A stretch of 64,000 nt of DNA from an uncultured Rhodopila sp. (GCA_903932145.1 CAIZFE010000037.1:44833-108832), one strand, 5' to 3'. Shown: positions 16,857-26,569, numbered from the stretch's first letter. Notes: a model not told the origin generated them from the letters alone. A program made the numbers and translations.

Positions 16857-17777
16857 TCAGGCGGCCTTAGCAAGCGTGATCCCACTGGCATCGAACATCG
16901 CGAACAGCGCCGCCGTCTGAGCCTCGGTCAGTTTCAGGTGCGGCGGGCGGATGTTCAGCCACCGCTCATCACCGGTATTCCGAGCCACCAGCGCCTTCAG
17001 GCTGGGGATCAGCGGCGTGGCGATCACTGCCTTGCGGGTCGCCGACAGCACTGCCTGCGCGGCGGTGCCCTGCGCGTTATCCCAGTTCGCGTAAACCTCG
17101 GCACCCAGCGCGCAGTTTACGTTGGATGCAGCCGTGATCGATCCGGCGCTGCCCTTGATCAGCAACGACTGCAGCAGACCGTCATCGCCGGCATAAACCT
17201 CGAACCCGTCACGAGCGAATGCCTCGACATAAGACAGACTGTTCTCGTAATTACCCGAACTGTCCTTGATGCCTTTGAACTTGCCCGGATTGGCCTTCAG
17301 CAGCCGGCCAATGAAATCGACCGAGAACGGGATCGCCGACTGCTGCGGGAAATTGTACAGATACAGCGCAATGTCGCCGCCAACCCGCTGCACCACCTCG
17401 TTGAAATACGCCAACAGCCCATCGTCCGACGGGGCCTTGTAGTAGAAGGGCGGCAGCAGCAGCGCCCCACGGCAACCCGCCGCATCCGCAGCCCGGGTCA
17501 GACGAACCGTATCGGTGATCGCCGTCGTCCCGGTACCCGGCAGCATCTTCGCGGCGGGAATGCCCAGCCCGACCAAACCCTCGAGCAACGACAGCCGTTC
17601 CTCAATGCCCAGGCTGTTCGCCTCACCGGTCGTCCCGAGCACCGCCAAGCCGTTGCAGCCGTTGGCCAACAGCCAGCGGCAATGTGCCGCCATGCGATCC
17701 AGATCGATCGACAGGTCGGCGTTCATCGCCGTCACGACGGCAGCGTTGATCCCGCCGTACAAAGCATTCTTCAACAT
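16857..17777 (-). CDS. Dihydrodipicolinate synthase (DapA) family lyase
   Basis: This 306-residue class I aldolase-fold enzyme of the DapA/NAL superfamily has the Schiff-base Lys in GIKDSSGNYENS near residue 167 and the proton-relay Tyr in LYLYNFPQQS near 138. GTTGEANSLGIEER near 47 and PGTGTTAITDT near 80 complete the family pattern. Sequence alone does not tell whether it is a true dihydrodipicolinate synthase or one of the many keto-acid lyases. Its ATG overlaps the stop of the YcgN-like gene by one base (TGATG), so the two are translationally coupled. Confidence 0.82.
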   Translation of the reverse strand: MLKNALYGGINAAVVTAMNADLSIDLDRMAAHCRWLLANGCNGLAVLGTTGEANSLGIEERLSLLEGLVGLGIPAAKMLPGTGTTAITDTVRLTRAADAAGCRGALLLPPFYYKAPSDDGLLAYFNEVVQRVGGDIALYLYNFPQQSAIPFSVDFIGRLLKANPGKFKGIKDSSGNYENSLSYVEAFARDGFEVYAGDDGLLQSLLIKGSAGSITAASNVNCALGAEVYANWDNAQGTAAQAVLSATRKAVIATPLIPSLKALVARNTGDERWLNIRPPHLKLTEAQTAALFAMFDASGITLAKAA

Positions 17778-18259
17778 CAGACAGTTTCCTTTTTATCGTC
17801 ACTCTTCAGCCGGCGAGCCCTGGGCGGTTTGCCCGGCCATGCCACGACATGAGATTCCAGCGCACCCGCCCGTATCTCACTGATCGCTCGGCCGCGTACC
17901 GAGACACCGGCCTGATGCACTGTGTCCGGATCGCCGGATACCAGCGGATGCCACCACGCCAGGCCCTTGCCATCGCGTATCCGGCGATAGCCGCAGGACG
18001 GCGGCAGCCAGTCTATGTCCGTCAAAGCCTTGGGCGTCAGGCTGACGCAATCGGGCACCCGGCGCTGCCGGCGCACATAATCGCTGCATTGGCAGGATTG
18101 CAGGTCCAGCAGCCGGCAGGCGACGTTGGTGAACGAAAGTTCGTCCGTCTCATCATGCCGCAGCTTGTGCAGGCAGCAGCGGCCGCAGCCGTCGCACAGC
18201 GACTCCCACTCTTGCGGGGTCATCTCTTCAAGCGACTTGGTCTTCCAGAATGGCTCCAT
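17777..18259 (-). CDS. YcgN-like UPF0260 Cys-rich protein
   Basis: The 160-residue protein has the YkgJ-type Cys cluster: CDGCGRCCLHKL near residue 22, then a pair of Cys in LQSCQCSDYVRRQ and the Cys of VPDCVSL and PPSCGYRR. This pattern marks UPF0260 proteins, which probably bind Zn or an Fe-S cluster; the function is unknown. I start it at MEPFWKTKSLEEMTPQEW (18259), where family similarity begins, although the frame is open to 18367. It is coupled to the DapA-family gene downstream. Confidence 0.8.
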   Translation of the reverse strand: MEPFWKTKSLEEMTPQEWESLCDGCGRCCLHKLRHDETDELSFTNVACRLLDLQSCQCSDYVRRQRRVPDCVSLTPKALTDIDWLPPSCGYRRIRDGKGLAWWHPLVSGDPDTVHQAGVSVRGRAISEIRAGALESHVVAWPGKPPRARRLKSDDKKETV

Positions 18260-18302
18260 GGCGGCGGACCCTACAGTGATCGGGCCCGCTTTGCCAACGA
18301 GG

Positions 18303-19199
18303 CTATTGGGCTGGTGCGGAGAGGTTCTGTTGCTGGATCGGTCCGCGCTCACCCGGCGGCGGCCCATTCACATAACCGCTGGACTGCGACGGAGGCTGTG
18401 CCGGCTGGAAGGCGCCTTGTTGCACACGCGGCGGCTGCATCCCCCGGGGCTGATACTGCGGGTAGGGCGGCGCATAACCTGGCTGCGCTTGGGCCGGCGG
18501 CGGCGGTGCGGCCACCCTGCGGGAGCCATACCGGCTCAGCACATCGCGCAGCGGGTCGGCGCCCAGGTTGCTGCCTTCCATCGCCATCACCAGTTGCCGC
18601 GCGGCGTAGGGGTGGCCGTAATAGGATTGGTTCCACTCGGTTTGGGTGGACATCACGCTGCCTTCAAGCGCGATACCGCCAAACAGTCCGCGGGAGGCCG
18701 CGAATGCGACAATGTCGGCACCCACCGCGGCCGTTGTGGACCCCTGAACGCTGGCACCGAGCGTGGCGACGGCGATCGAGGCGTTGGCTCCGAGCTTGAT
18801 CTGGCTGTCCAAAACCGCGTTCAGGCCCTTTTGCGTCATGATCAACATGAACAACTGGCTGTCCTGGATGCCAAACTGGAAGCCGAAACTGCCGCTGCCG
18901 ATCGTATAGAACGCCGGGTAGGACCATGTGCCGTTGCCGGCGCGCGCCAGCATGACGCAGTTGCCGCCCTCACCGCCGATAAAGAACCCGGCCTTGAAGA
19001 TCCGCGGGCATACCATCACCGCCTTGGCATTCCGCAGCAGGTCCTTCGGATCCTCCGAGACCGTCTGGGTCATCATATCCTGCACCGTAAGGGTGGCGCG
19101 ATCGACCAGGGTCTGCTGCTCCCCCTGGGTGTTAGCCGAACATGCTGTTTGCAGCAGCGCCAGCAATGCCAGCGCGGCGGTCGCCACGAACCGGTTCAT
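18303..19199 (-). CDS. SYLF-domain lipoprotein with Pro/Gln-rich tail
   Basis: The product is about 298 residues. Its N-terminus is a lipoprotein signal (MNRFVATAALALLALLQTAC), so it should be anchored to a membrane through the Cys. Residues 25-205 form a SYLF (YSC84-like) domain with KAVMVCPRIFKAGFFIGGEGG, SGSFGFQFGIQDSQLFMLIM and ASRGLFGGIALEGS. SYLF domains bind lipids. The last 75 residues are rich in Pro, Gln and Tyr and are probably disordered. I chose the ATG at 19199 behind ggcaggga; an ATG seven codons earlier is possible. Confidence 0.8.
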   Translation of the reverse strand: MNRFVATAALALLALLQTACSANTQGEQQTLVDRATLTVQDMMTQTVSEDPKDLLRNAKAVMVCPRIFKAGFFIGGEGGNCVMLARAGNGTWSYPAFYTIGSGSFGFQFGIQDSQLFMLIMTQKGLNAVLDSQIKLGANASIAVATLGASVQGSTTAAVGADIVAFAASRGLFGGIALEGSVMSTQTEWNQSYYGHPYAARQLVMAMEGSNLGADPLRDVLSRYGSRRVAAPPPPAQAQPGYAPPYPQYQPRGMQPPRVQQGAFQPAQPPSQSSGYVNGPPPGERGPIQQQNLSAPAQ

Positions 19200-19697
19200 G
19201 CGTCTGAATCTCCCTGCCATCCTGAAATCCAGGAATGAATAGGCCGTGTGGCCGATTCGGGGGAGCCTGTTTCAGCAGCGCGGCAAATTTAGGGCAGAAA
19301 AATGTGCCGGCGCTGTTCTGCCGATGCATCGACGGCGATCCGTCGCCCGGCAGCTTGCCTGCCGCGTTAAGGTCAAAGCGATAACCGCCCGGCCGCATAG
19401 GCGACATGCCTATGGCGGCCCCTGGTCGCCGATGATCGTAATTTTATATCAATTTTATGTTGGTATTGTCAGATCTATAATTGTTATACAGCAAAAAAAT
19501 GAGCGGATGGTCCAGTCAAGCACTTTTAAGTGACTTTATTTTTCCCGTGTTGACTATGTAGAACTTCTTTCGATAAGACGATTTTGTCGCCGACGGAACA
19601 GTCCAGCATCATAACCGGCCAACAGTCGCGTCACTCAATAGAGTTGGCATCGTTCGGTTTACGAAGCTAATTCACTTGTGATGAGGGTTAATATGTC
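19200..19697. other. AT-rich leader upstream of the Flp pilin gene
   Basis: These 498 bases separate the divergent SYLF lipoprotein and pilin genes. From about 19430 the sequence is strikingly AT-rich against the rest of the window, with long A and T runs. A short palindrome (cacttttaagtg) is followed by a T-rich stretch near 19535. A candidate promoter is annotated separately. No convincing gene is present. Confidence 0.6.
19550..19577 (+). promoter_or_regulatory. Candidate sigma-70 promoter for the Flp pilin gene
   Basis: TTGACT at 19550-19555 and GATAAG at 19572-19577 are separated by 16 bases. The -35 box matches five of six consensus positions and the -10 box four of six. It would give a leader of roughly 115 bases before the pilin start. 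Confidence 0.35.
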
Positions 19698-19871
19698 ATG
19701 ATGAACAGTCTCGCAGCATTGATGCGCCGCCTCAAGAATGACCGGCGCGGCGTCACCGCTCTCGAATACGGGTTGATCGCTTCGTTGATCGCAATCGCGT
19801 CCGTGGGGGCGATGACAACGCTTGGGACGAAGCTGTCGACCACCTTCACCTCTATCGGCGGCAAGATCTGA
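19698..19871 (+). CDS. Flp/Fap-type type IVb prepilin
   Basis: This short gene encodes a 57-residue prepilin: a basic leader MMNSLAALMRRLKNDRRG, then the processing site G/V and the mature start VTALEYGLIASLIAIASVGA. Glu at +5 and Tyr at +6 of the mature pilin are the Flp hallmarks, followed by the hydrophobic helix and a short polar tail ending SIGGKI. Flp pilins are cleaved by a dedicated peptidase (TadV/CpaA) and assembled by the Tad machinery for surface attachment. Two adjacent ATG codons at 19698 and 19701 could both serve. No tad/cpa genes are in this window, so it is an isolated pilin locus. Confidence 0.85.
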   Translation: MMNSLAALMRRLKNDRRGVTALEYGLIASLIAIASVGAMTTLGTKLSTTFTSIGGKI

Positions 19872-20054
19872 ACAAGGCGTTAACCTTGCGTCGGCGGATC
19901 CGTCCGGAGGGCATTGGTCAACTCCGATGCGTTCCGTCCGTAGCCTCGCTATGATTCCAGTCCCTGACCACACTCTCTGACGATACTGGGCATGCCGGAA
20001 CCCGTTCCGCTATGTTACAAGATCAGCAGTTGGCAACCAGAAGGGGACGAATCG

Positions 20055-20915
20055 ATGACGCAGCCTGTGGAAACCAGGGGTTTGAACCGGCGTGGTCTGG
20101 CCTTGGCGGCCGGTTTTCTGCCACTGCTGGGGTTCGTCGGGTCGGCGCAGGCCGAGACCGTGCCCGAGAGCACGTTCGATCGGGTGCGCCGCACCAAGGT
20201 TCTGCGCATCGCCGTGCTGCCGGGAGAACTGCCTTACTTCCAGAAGGATCTCGTGACCGGCGAATGGTCGGGCGCGTGCATCTCGATGGCGCAAGACGTC
20301 GCCAAGGTGTTCGATGCCCATCTGGAGTACATCGAATCGACCTACGGCAACTCCGTTCTGGACCTGCAGTCCAACAAGATCGACCTGGCGTTTTCGCTGA
20401 ACCCGACGCCGGCGCGGGCGCTGTCGATCAGCTTCACGCGGCCGATGATCATTCATCCGTTCGGTTGTCTGGCAAAGAAAGGTCTCTCCCCGAAGACATG
20501 GGATGACCTGAACAACCCGGACCTGACCATCGTGTTCGACCTCGGCTCCCTGCATGAGACCGCTGCTCGGCGCTACTGCCCGAAGGCGCAGTTGGTCGGC
20601 TACAAGACCCGTGACGAATGCACCCTCGCGCTGCAATCCGGCCGCGCCGACGCGCATATCCAGGCGGCTTTGCTGGGACTGGCGACCGTGGGCAAGAACC
20701 CGGCACTCGGCCCCTATTACCTGCTGACCAACCCCACCGTGGCGCTGCCAAGCTGCCTGGGTTTGCAGCGGGAGCCGGACACGCGGTTCCGCGAGGTGAT
20801 CGACGCGTGGCTGGACATGAACCGCGGCACCGGTCAATTGCGCGAGTGGATGCTTGATGGGTTGTCGAAGTTCGGCGTCACCCGCGATCAGGTCCCTCCC
20901 GGCTTGTCGTTCTAA
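20055..20915 (+). CDS. Amino-acid-type ABC transporter substrate-binding protein
   Basis: The 286-residue family 3 solute-binding protein has an N-terminal signal with a twin-arginine-like NRRGLALAAGF segment and cleavage near AQA/ET. The mature domain shows VLRIAVLPGELPYF, ACISMAQDVAKVF, VLDLQSNKIDLAFSLNPTPARA and ALQSGRADAHIQA, all family features. The start at 20055 is preceded by aagggg. The permease gene follows on the same strand, but no ATPase gene is adjacent. The ligand is probably a polar amino acid or related compound. Confidence 0.82.
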   Translation: MTQPVETRGLNRRGLALAAGFLPLLGFVGSAQAETVPESTFDRVRRTKVLRIAVLPGELPYFQKDLVTGEWSGACISMAQDVAKVFDAHLEYIESTYGNSVLDLQSNKIDLAFSLNPTPARALSISFTRPMIIHPFGCLAKKGLSPKTWDDLNNPDLTIVFDLGSLHETAARRYCPKAQLVGYKTRDECTLALQSGRADAHIQAALLGLATVGKNPALGPYYLLTNPTVALPSCLGLQREPDTRFREVIDAWLDMNRGTGQLREWMLDGLSKFGVTRDQVPPGLSF

Positions 20916-20934
20916 GCGGCCGGCGGGTCCCGGG

Positions 20935-21603
20935 GTGCACTACCAGTGGGACTTCTATTTCCTGTGGCGTTACGCGCCGCTGTTGTGGCGCGGGGTGCTG
21001 GTCACCCTGGCCTACACCGGCACGACCATCTTCCTGGGCCTGATCATCGGACTGGTGGTCGGGCTCGGACGCATCTCGAAGTCGCGTCTGCTGAACATCC
21101 CGCTGGTGGCCTTCATCGAGGCGTTCCGCTGCACCCCGTTGCTGGTGCAGATCGTCTGGTTTTACTACGCACTGCCGGTGCTGCTGGGCATTCAAATCCC
21201 GGCCATCGTGGCGGCGGTGATGACGCTGTCCTGCTACACGGGCGCCTTCTACGCCGAGATTTTTCGGGGGGGCATCATCTCGATCGAACAGGGCCAATGG
21301 GACGCCGCCCGTGCCCTCGGTCTGCGCCGCTGGCATGTGATGCGGCGGGTGATCCTGCCGCAGGCGGTGCGGCGGATGATCCCGCCGTTCGTGAACCAGT
21401 CGATCACTCAGTTAAAAAACACGTCGTTGGTGTCCGTGATCGCGGTGCCGGATTTACTGTATAATGGCACGCTGGTGACCGCGGATACGTATCGGCCGCT
21501 GGAGGTTTATACCGCCATCGCGCTGATCTATTTTGCATTACTGTTTCCCAGCACCCTGCTGGCGCAGGCGTACGAGCGGCGACTGGCGGCGCGGCCAAGG
21601 TAA
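20935..21603 (+). CDS. Amino-acid ABC transporter permease (HisM/GlnP type)
   Basis: The 222-residue inner-membrane permease has about five transmembrane helices. The ATPase-coupling EAA loop is seen as EQGQWDAARALGLRRWHVMR RVILPQAVRRMIPP near residues 120-150, and FIEAFRCTPLLVQIVWFYYA is the conserved 'RGTP' region in a variant with Cys. I start it at GTG 20935 because the frame before it (open to 20854) overlaps the binding-protein gene and reads as a shadow. The cognate ATPase must be encoded elsewhere or shared. Confidence 0.82.
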   Translation: MHYQWDFYFLWRYAPLLWRGVLVTLAYTGTTIFLGLIIGLVVGLGRISKSRLLNIPLVAFIEAFRCTPLLVQIVWFYYALPVLLGIQIPAIVAAVMTLSCYTGAFYAEIFRGGIISIEQGQWDAARALGLRRWHVMRRVILPQAVRRMIPPFVNQSITQLKNTSLVSVIAVPDLLYNGTLVTADTYRPLEVYTAIALIYFALLFPSTLLAQAYERRLAARPR

Positions 21604-21693
21604 TCCAAGCCCGCGCTCGGACTGACCTTGCGCGCCTACGTTATGGCCCGAACAAGCGTCCCTATTGGGGACCACGATCAGCGCGAACTGGTA

Positions 21694-23286
21694 TTACCCG
21701 CGCCGGCGCACGTTCCAGAACTTCGGAACCCCTGACAGCACCCCCTCCAAATCCGCCCGCCACGCGGCCGGCTGCAAGGTCACCCCGGCCGGGACCAGAG
21801 GCACCGAGTCCAGGCACTCAAGTTGCAAAGCCTCATTCAACCGCCGCTGGTCGGCCGGGTCGGTCGCCAGCAACCACTCGCCCCGCAACGCCTCATATCG
21901 CGCGCTGGAATACCAGCCGGATTCCTCCGACGCCGTGCCGCGGGTGCGCGAGCTGACCAGCGGCGAGCCAACCGACAACGACGGCACATTCAGCGCATGG
22001 ATGTGAAATCCGGTCGTCTCGGGCGGGCCTTTGTTGATCACCCGTTGCGTCATCGACGACCAATCCATGCTGAGATAATCCAGGTTGATTCCGATCCGTT
22101 TCAGCAGATCGGCCAGCACCTCGTTCACCACTTTCACATTCGGATAATCGCCGGGCGAGATCTGCACGATCTTCTCGCCCTGATATCCCGCCGCGATCAA
22201 AGCTTTACGAGCCTCGGCATCGCTCAAAGGCGGCAGCATTCCAACCGTGGTCGCATCGGGCATGCCGAGTGGATAAAAACCGGTTCCCGGACGTTGCAAA
22301 CTTGGGTCGTTACCGGCCAGAGCGGCCACGAAATCCTCCTGGTTCAACGCCCGCAGGATCACGCGCCGCATCTCCGGCCGGTTGAACGGGGGTTGCAGGT
22401 GGTTGAAGCGGATCATGGCGAAATTGCCCTCCGTCTCCAGCACGTCCCCTTGCAGCGTTCGGTCTCGGCGGACCAGCGGCATCAGGTCGGCGGAGGCGAA
22501 TTCCCACCAATCCTGCTCGCCCTTTTGCAAAGCGGCGAGCGCCACACCCTGGTCCGGCATGGTGGTCCATTCCACCCGCTCAAAATGGACGATCTTCGGG
22601 CCTGTGGCGCGATCGGGCAAGCCGTTCGGGCGCGGTAGATAGCGGTCGAACCGCTCATACACGTTGCGCACGCCCTGCAGGCGCTCATTGGCGACATAGC
22701 GAAACGGCCCGCTGCCGATGATCTCCGGGATCTGCTTATACGGGTCGATCGCCGCCAGTCGCTCCGGCATCATCGCCGGCATGAACGCGCCCGGCTTACC
22801 CAGCGCCTGAGGCAGTTTCGGAAATGGCTGCTTAAACCGGAACGTGATGGTGCGGTCGTCGGGCGCCGCGATCTCATCGCTGATCTGCAACAACTCCCTG
22901 CCCAGCACGTCGCGCTTGCCCCAGCGGCGGAGGCTGGCGACGCAATCCCTGGCCAGCACGGGTTCACCATCATGGAACCGCAGGCCGTCCCGCAGGGTCA
23001 GACGCCAGCTTCGGCCGCCGTCCTCCATGACATGCCCCTCAACCATCTGCGGCTGGGCCTGCTGTTTGGAGTCAGTGCCGTAAAGCTGGTCGAACACCAG
23101 GCCGGCGTGGTTGCGCGTGACATTGGTCATGCTGAAATGCGGATCGAGCGTGACGAGGTCCACCTGCGGCATGAACCGAAGCACCCGCTCCTTCTCGCTG
23201 GCGGCAACCGCCGGGGCTGCCAATCCAGACGTGCCAATCGCAGCACCCGCGTTTTGCATCAGGCGCCGGCGTCCGATCCGAACCAT
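21694..23286 (-). CDS. Peptide/nickel-type ABC substrate-binding protein (SBP_bac_5)
   Basis: The 530-residue periplasmic binding protein is of the oligopeptide/dipeptide family. It begins with a Tat-like signal (GRRRLMQNAGAAIGTSGLAA). Family landmarks are LDPHFSMTNVTRNHAGLVFD QLYG, WRLTLRDGLRFHDGEPV, GSGPFRYV and FNHLQPPFNRPEMRRVILRA. A strong ribosome site (gggagg) lies ahead of the ATG. No permease or ATPase genes of this type are nearby. Substrates of the family range from peptides to nickel and opines, and nothing here narrows that. Confidence 0.85.
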   Translation of the reverse strand: MVRIGRRRLMQNAGAAIGTSGLAAPAVAASEKERVLRFMPQVDLVTLDPHFSMTNVTRNHAGLVFDQLYGTDSKQQAQPQMVEGHVMEDGGRSWRLTLRDGLRFHDGEPVLARDCVASLRRWGKRDVLGRELLQISDEIAAPDDRTITFRFKQPFPKLPQALGKPGAFMPAMMPERLAAIDPYKQIPEIIGSGPFRYVANERLQGVRNVYERFDRYLPRPNGLPDRATGPKIVHFERVEWTTMPDQGVALAALQKGEQDWWEFASADLMPLVRRDRTLQGDVLETEGNFAMIRFNHLQPPFNRPEMRRVILRALNQEDFVAALAGNDPSLQRPGTGFYPLGMPDATTVGMLPPLSDAEARKALIAAGYQGEKIVQISPGDYPNVKVVNEVLADLLKRIGINLDYLSMDWSSMTQRVINKGPPETTGFHIHALNVPSLSVGSPLVSSRTRGTASEESGWYSSARYEALRGEWLLATDPADQRRLNEALQLECLDSVPLVPAGVTLQPAAWRADLEGVLSGVPKFWNVRRRG

Positions 23287-23455
23287 GTTTCATTTCCTCC
23301 CGGACCAGGCAGGGCCGTTCGTCAGCCACCGTCGATACGCGGCAGGGAATGAAGCACGTCCTGTCGGGATTGTCATTGCGGCCTGCAACACCGGATCACC
23401 GGCGCTCCGCGCAATGACATAAGACAATGGCCGGCGTTGTCCGTTAGGATGTGCC

Positions 23456-26125
23456 ATGCCAAGTCATCTCCTTGAAACCACTGAAGGCAAGCGTCTCGCT
23501 GACCGCGATAGCTGGCTCCGCTGGGGTCCGTATCTGGCGGAACGGCAATGGGGAACCGTGCGGGAGGATTATTCCGCGACCGGTGACGCCTGGACCTATT
23601 TTCCGCACGACCATGCGCGTAGCCGAGCCTATCGCTGGGGTGAGGACGGCATCGCCGGATTCACCGACGACCGGCTGCGGTGGTGTCTGTCGCTGGGTTT
23701 ATGGAATGGACGCGACCCGATCCTGAAAGAACGTATGTTTGGCCTGACAAACGCGCAGGGCAATCATGGCGAGGACGTCAAGGAACTCTATTACTACCTG
23801 GATGGCACGCCGACCCATTCGTACATGCGAATGCTCTACAAGTATCCGCAGACAGAATTCCCCTACGACGACCTGATCGCCGAAAATGCACGACGCGGTT
23901 TGAAAGACCCGGAATACGAGCTGCTCGACACCGGCATCTTCAACGAGTCCCGGTATTTCGACGTCACGATGGAATACGCCAAGGCCTCGCCGGAGGATAT
24001 CTTGATCCGCATCACCATCGATAATCGCGGTCCGGACGCCGCCGATCTGCACGTCTTGCCGCAACTCTGGGCCCGCAACACCTGGGACTGGCGGCCCGGT
24101 ATCCCGGAACCCGGCCTACGTTTGGAGGATCGCGGCGTCGTCGCCTGGCACAACCGGATGTCCGACCGGCTGTTGTGCATCGACACCGGCGCCGAGTGGT
24201 TGTTTTGCCGCAATGAGACCAACACAAGGCTGCTGTACGGCTCCGATGCACCCGGTCCGTTCAAGGATGGCATCAACGACTATGTCGTAGATGGCCGGAT
24301 CGATGCCGTGGACCGGACGCAGGGCACCAAATGCGCCGCGCATGTGAAGCTGACAGTCCCGGGCGGTGGCCGGCATGTGCTGCGGTTACGCTGGCGCCCG
24401 TCGGAGATCGCGGGCGATCCGTTTGCCGATCACGATGCGGTCTTTGCCGCCCGCATCGCCGATGCCGACGCGTTCTACGCCGCTTTGCAAACCCACACGG
24501 ATGACCCGGACGCTCGGTTGGTCCAGCGGCAGGCCCTGGCGGGGATGCTGTGGTCCAAACAGTTCTACCGGTTCGATGTGCGCCGCTGGCTCGAGGGTGA
24601 TCCGCTCCAGCCGACGCCACCACCCGAACGGGCGACGGTTCGAAACGGTGACTGGCTGCATCTGAACAACCGCGACATTATCTCGATGCCGGACACTTGG
24701 GAGTATCCGTGGTACGCCTCCTGGGACCTCGCGTTCCAGGCCGTGACATTCGCGCTGATCGACCCGGAATTCGCCAAACAGCAGCTTCTGCTGCTGACGC
24801 ACGAGTGGTTCATGCACCCGAATGGGGCATTGCCCGCCTACGAATGGGCGTTCGGCGATGTCAATCCGCCGGTGCATGCCTGGGCCGCATGGCGCGTGTT
24901 CCGGATGGATGCCGATCTGCGCGGCACGCCGGATTTTGGCTTCCTGGAGCGCGTCTTCCACAAATTGATGATGAATTTCACCGGCTGGGTCAATAAACAG
25001 GACATCGAGGGACGCAACGTTTTCCAGGGCGGTTTCCTCGGCCTGGATAATATCGGTGTGTTCGACCGTAGCCAGAAACTGCCGGTGGCCGGGCGGATCG
25101 ACCAGTCCGACGGCACGTCCTGGATGGCGATGTATGCGCTGAACATGATGCGGATCTCGCTGGAATTGGCCTGCCGCAACAACGCCTATGAATCCACAGC
25201 GACGAAATTTTTCGAACATTTCCTGGCGATCGCCGAAGCAATGACCCGTCAAAGCGGCCGCCGCGGATTGTGGGACGAGGCCGATCAATTCTACCACACG
25301 GTCCTACGCCGCCCCGACGGTGCGATCATCCCGTTGCGGCTGTTCTCACTGGTGGGCTTGTTTCCTCTGTTCGCGGTCGAGGTGCTGGAACCAGAAACGA
25401 TCGCGCGCTGCCCTGAATTCGCCCAACGGCTGCAATGGGTGCTGGACCATCGCCCCGATCTGGCCGCCCTGGTCTCGCATTGGGATGTGGCAGGGCAGGG
25501 CTCTCGACGCTTGCTGTCGTTGTTGCGCGGCCACCGGATGAAGGCTTTGCTGCGGCGGATGCTGGATGAAACCGCATTTCTCTCCCTCTATGGCATACGC
25601 AGCGTCTCACGCGAGCATCTGGAAAAGCCGTTCGAACTCGATCTTGACGGACAGCATTTCAGTATCGGCTATGTGCCCGGCGACAGTAACAGCCGGGCAT
25701 TTGGGGGGAATTCGAACTGGCGTGGGCCGGTCTGGATGCCGGTGAATTTTATGTTGATTGAATCTCTCTATGGGTTTCACCGTTACTACGGCGACGATTT
25801 CAAGGTAGAGTACCCAACCGGGTCCGGGTTTAAATTGAGTTTGCGACAGATCGCCGACGAACTGTCGCACCGGCTGACCCGGCTATTCCTGCGGGGAAAG
25901 GACGGACGCCGGCCGGCCTTCGGAGCCTCCGTGCTCGAGCAAACCGATCCGCATTTTCGCGACCACATGCTGTTCTATGAATATTTCAACGGCGACACCG
26001 GGCAGGGGCTTGGGGCATCACACCAGACCGGCTGGACCGGACTCGTCGCCCTACTGCTGCACGGGCGAGAGGTCAGCGATCCCACGCAAATAGACATGCC
26101 AACCGGGGAGGGTGCTTCGTTATAG
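23456..26125 (+). CDS. GH63-like glucosidase
   Basis: This large 889-residue protein is of the bacterial glucosidase type related to GH63 mannosyl-oligosaccharide glucosidase, built around an (alpha/alpha)6 barrel. Characteristic stretches include GNHGEDVKELYYYLDGTPTH near 110, WEYPWYASWDLAFQ near 410, NGALPAYEWAFGDVNPPVHA near 460 and GGNSNWRGPVWMPVNFMLIE near 750. There is no signal peptide, so it likely acts in the cytoplasm on a glucose-containing compatible solute or oligosaccharide. It stands alone, divergent from the binding-protein gene and convergent with the flagellar genes. Confidence 0.82.
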   Translation: MPSHLLETTEGKRLADRDSWLRWGPYLAERQWGTVREDYSATGDAWTYFPHDHARSRAYRWGEDGIAGFTDDRLRWCLSLGLWNGRDPILKERMFGLTNAQGNHGEDVKELYYYLDGTPTHSYMRMLYKYPQTEFPYDDLIAENARRGLKDPEYELLDTGIFNESRYFDVTMEYAKASPEDILIRITIDNRGPDAADLHVLPQLWARNTWDWRPGIPEPGLRLEDRGVVAWHNRMSDRLLCIDTGAEWLFCRNETNTRLLYGSDAPGPFKDGINDYVVDGRIDAVDRTQGTKCAAHVKLTVPGGGRHVLRLRWRPSEIAGDPFADHDAVFAARIADADAFYAALQTHTDDPDARLVQRQALAGMLWSKQFYRFDVRRWLEGDPLQPTPPPERATVRNGDWLHLNNRDIISMPDTWEYPWYASWDLAFQAVTFALIDPEFAKQQLLLLTHEWFMHPNGALPAYEWAFGDVNPPVHAWAAWRVFRMDADLRGTPDFGFLERVFHKLMMNFTGWVNKQDIEGRNVFQGGFLGLDNIGVFDRSQKLPVAGRIDQSDGTSWMAMYALNMMRISLELACRNNAYESTATKFFEHFLAIAEAMTRQSGRRGLWDEADQFYHTVLRRPDGAIIPLRLFSLVGLFPLFAVEVLEPETIARCPEFAQRLQWVLDHRPDLAALVSHWDVAGQGSRRLLSLLRGHRMKALLRRMLDETAFLSLYGIRSVSREHLEKPFELDLDGQHFSIGYVPGDSNSRAFGGNSNWRGPVWMPVNFMLIESLYGFHRYYGDDFKVEYPTGSGFKLSLRQIADELSHRLTRLFLRGKDGRRPAFGASVLEQTDPHFRDHMLFYEYFNGDTGQGLGASHQTGWTGLVALLLHGREVSDPTQIDMPTGEGASL

Positions 26126-26179
26126 CCGCATATGGATCTGTGCCGGGACAATGCCAACCACTTGGACGCCGGCCGGCGA

Positions 26180-26569
26180 TCAGGCGCTGGTGGAAAGGGC
26201 CACCGCACCGACGCGGCGCGGTGCGGCGCTGGTTCCGCGGGCGCTGTATTCGACCCGCGCCGGTGGCGGGGCGGCCGCGCCGGCGACGATCCGCAGAATG
26301 CGGGTCTGCACGGTGATCGCCCGCTGCAACAAGACCTTGTTCTCGTCGGCCAGCGCCGCCAGGCGGTGTTGCAATTCAACCAGGCGACCCTTGACGACAG
26401 GCCGAGCACCAGACGCCTTCGGTTGCTGCCGCGCCATATCAAGCAGGGCGGCTTCCTTGGCCGGCACCAGGGCGACAGCGGACGCGTAATCCACGCGGGT
26501 GAGCGCGTCGTTTTCCTGTTGCAGCACATCGGCCAACCGGTGCGCGGCCTTCTCGAAATCGGGTGTCAT
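26180..26569 (-). CDS. FlgN-like flagellar protein
   Basis: The 129-residue helical protein opens with a long helix (FEKAAHRLADVLQQENDALT) and continues with VPAKEAALLDMARQQ and LQHRLAALADENKVLLQRAI, the layout of FlgN-type export chaperones for hook-associated proteins. Its ATG overlaps the stop of the flgJ-like gene by four bases. Identification rests on helix pattern and location as much as on sequence, so the function is tentative. Confidence 0.6.
   Translation of the reverse strand: MTPDFEKAAHRLADVLQQENDALTRVDYASAVALVPAKEAALLDMARQQPKASGARPVVKGRLVELQHRLAALADENKVLLQRAITVQTRILRIVAGAAAPPPARVEYSARGTSAAPRRVGAVALSTSA

Noticed and set aside
18349..19242. Plus-strand frames over the SYLF lipoprotein gene
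   Set aside because: They are antisense shadows; the minus strand encodes a lipobox and a full SYLF domain.
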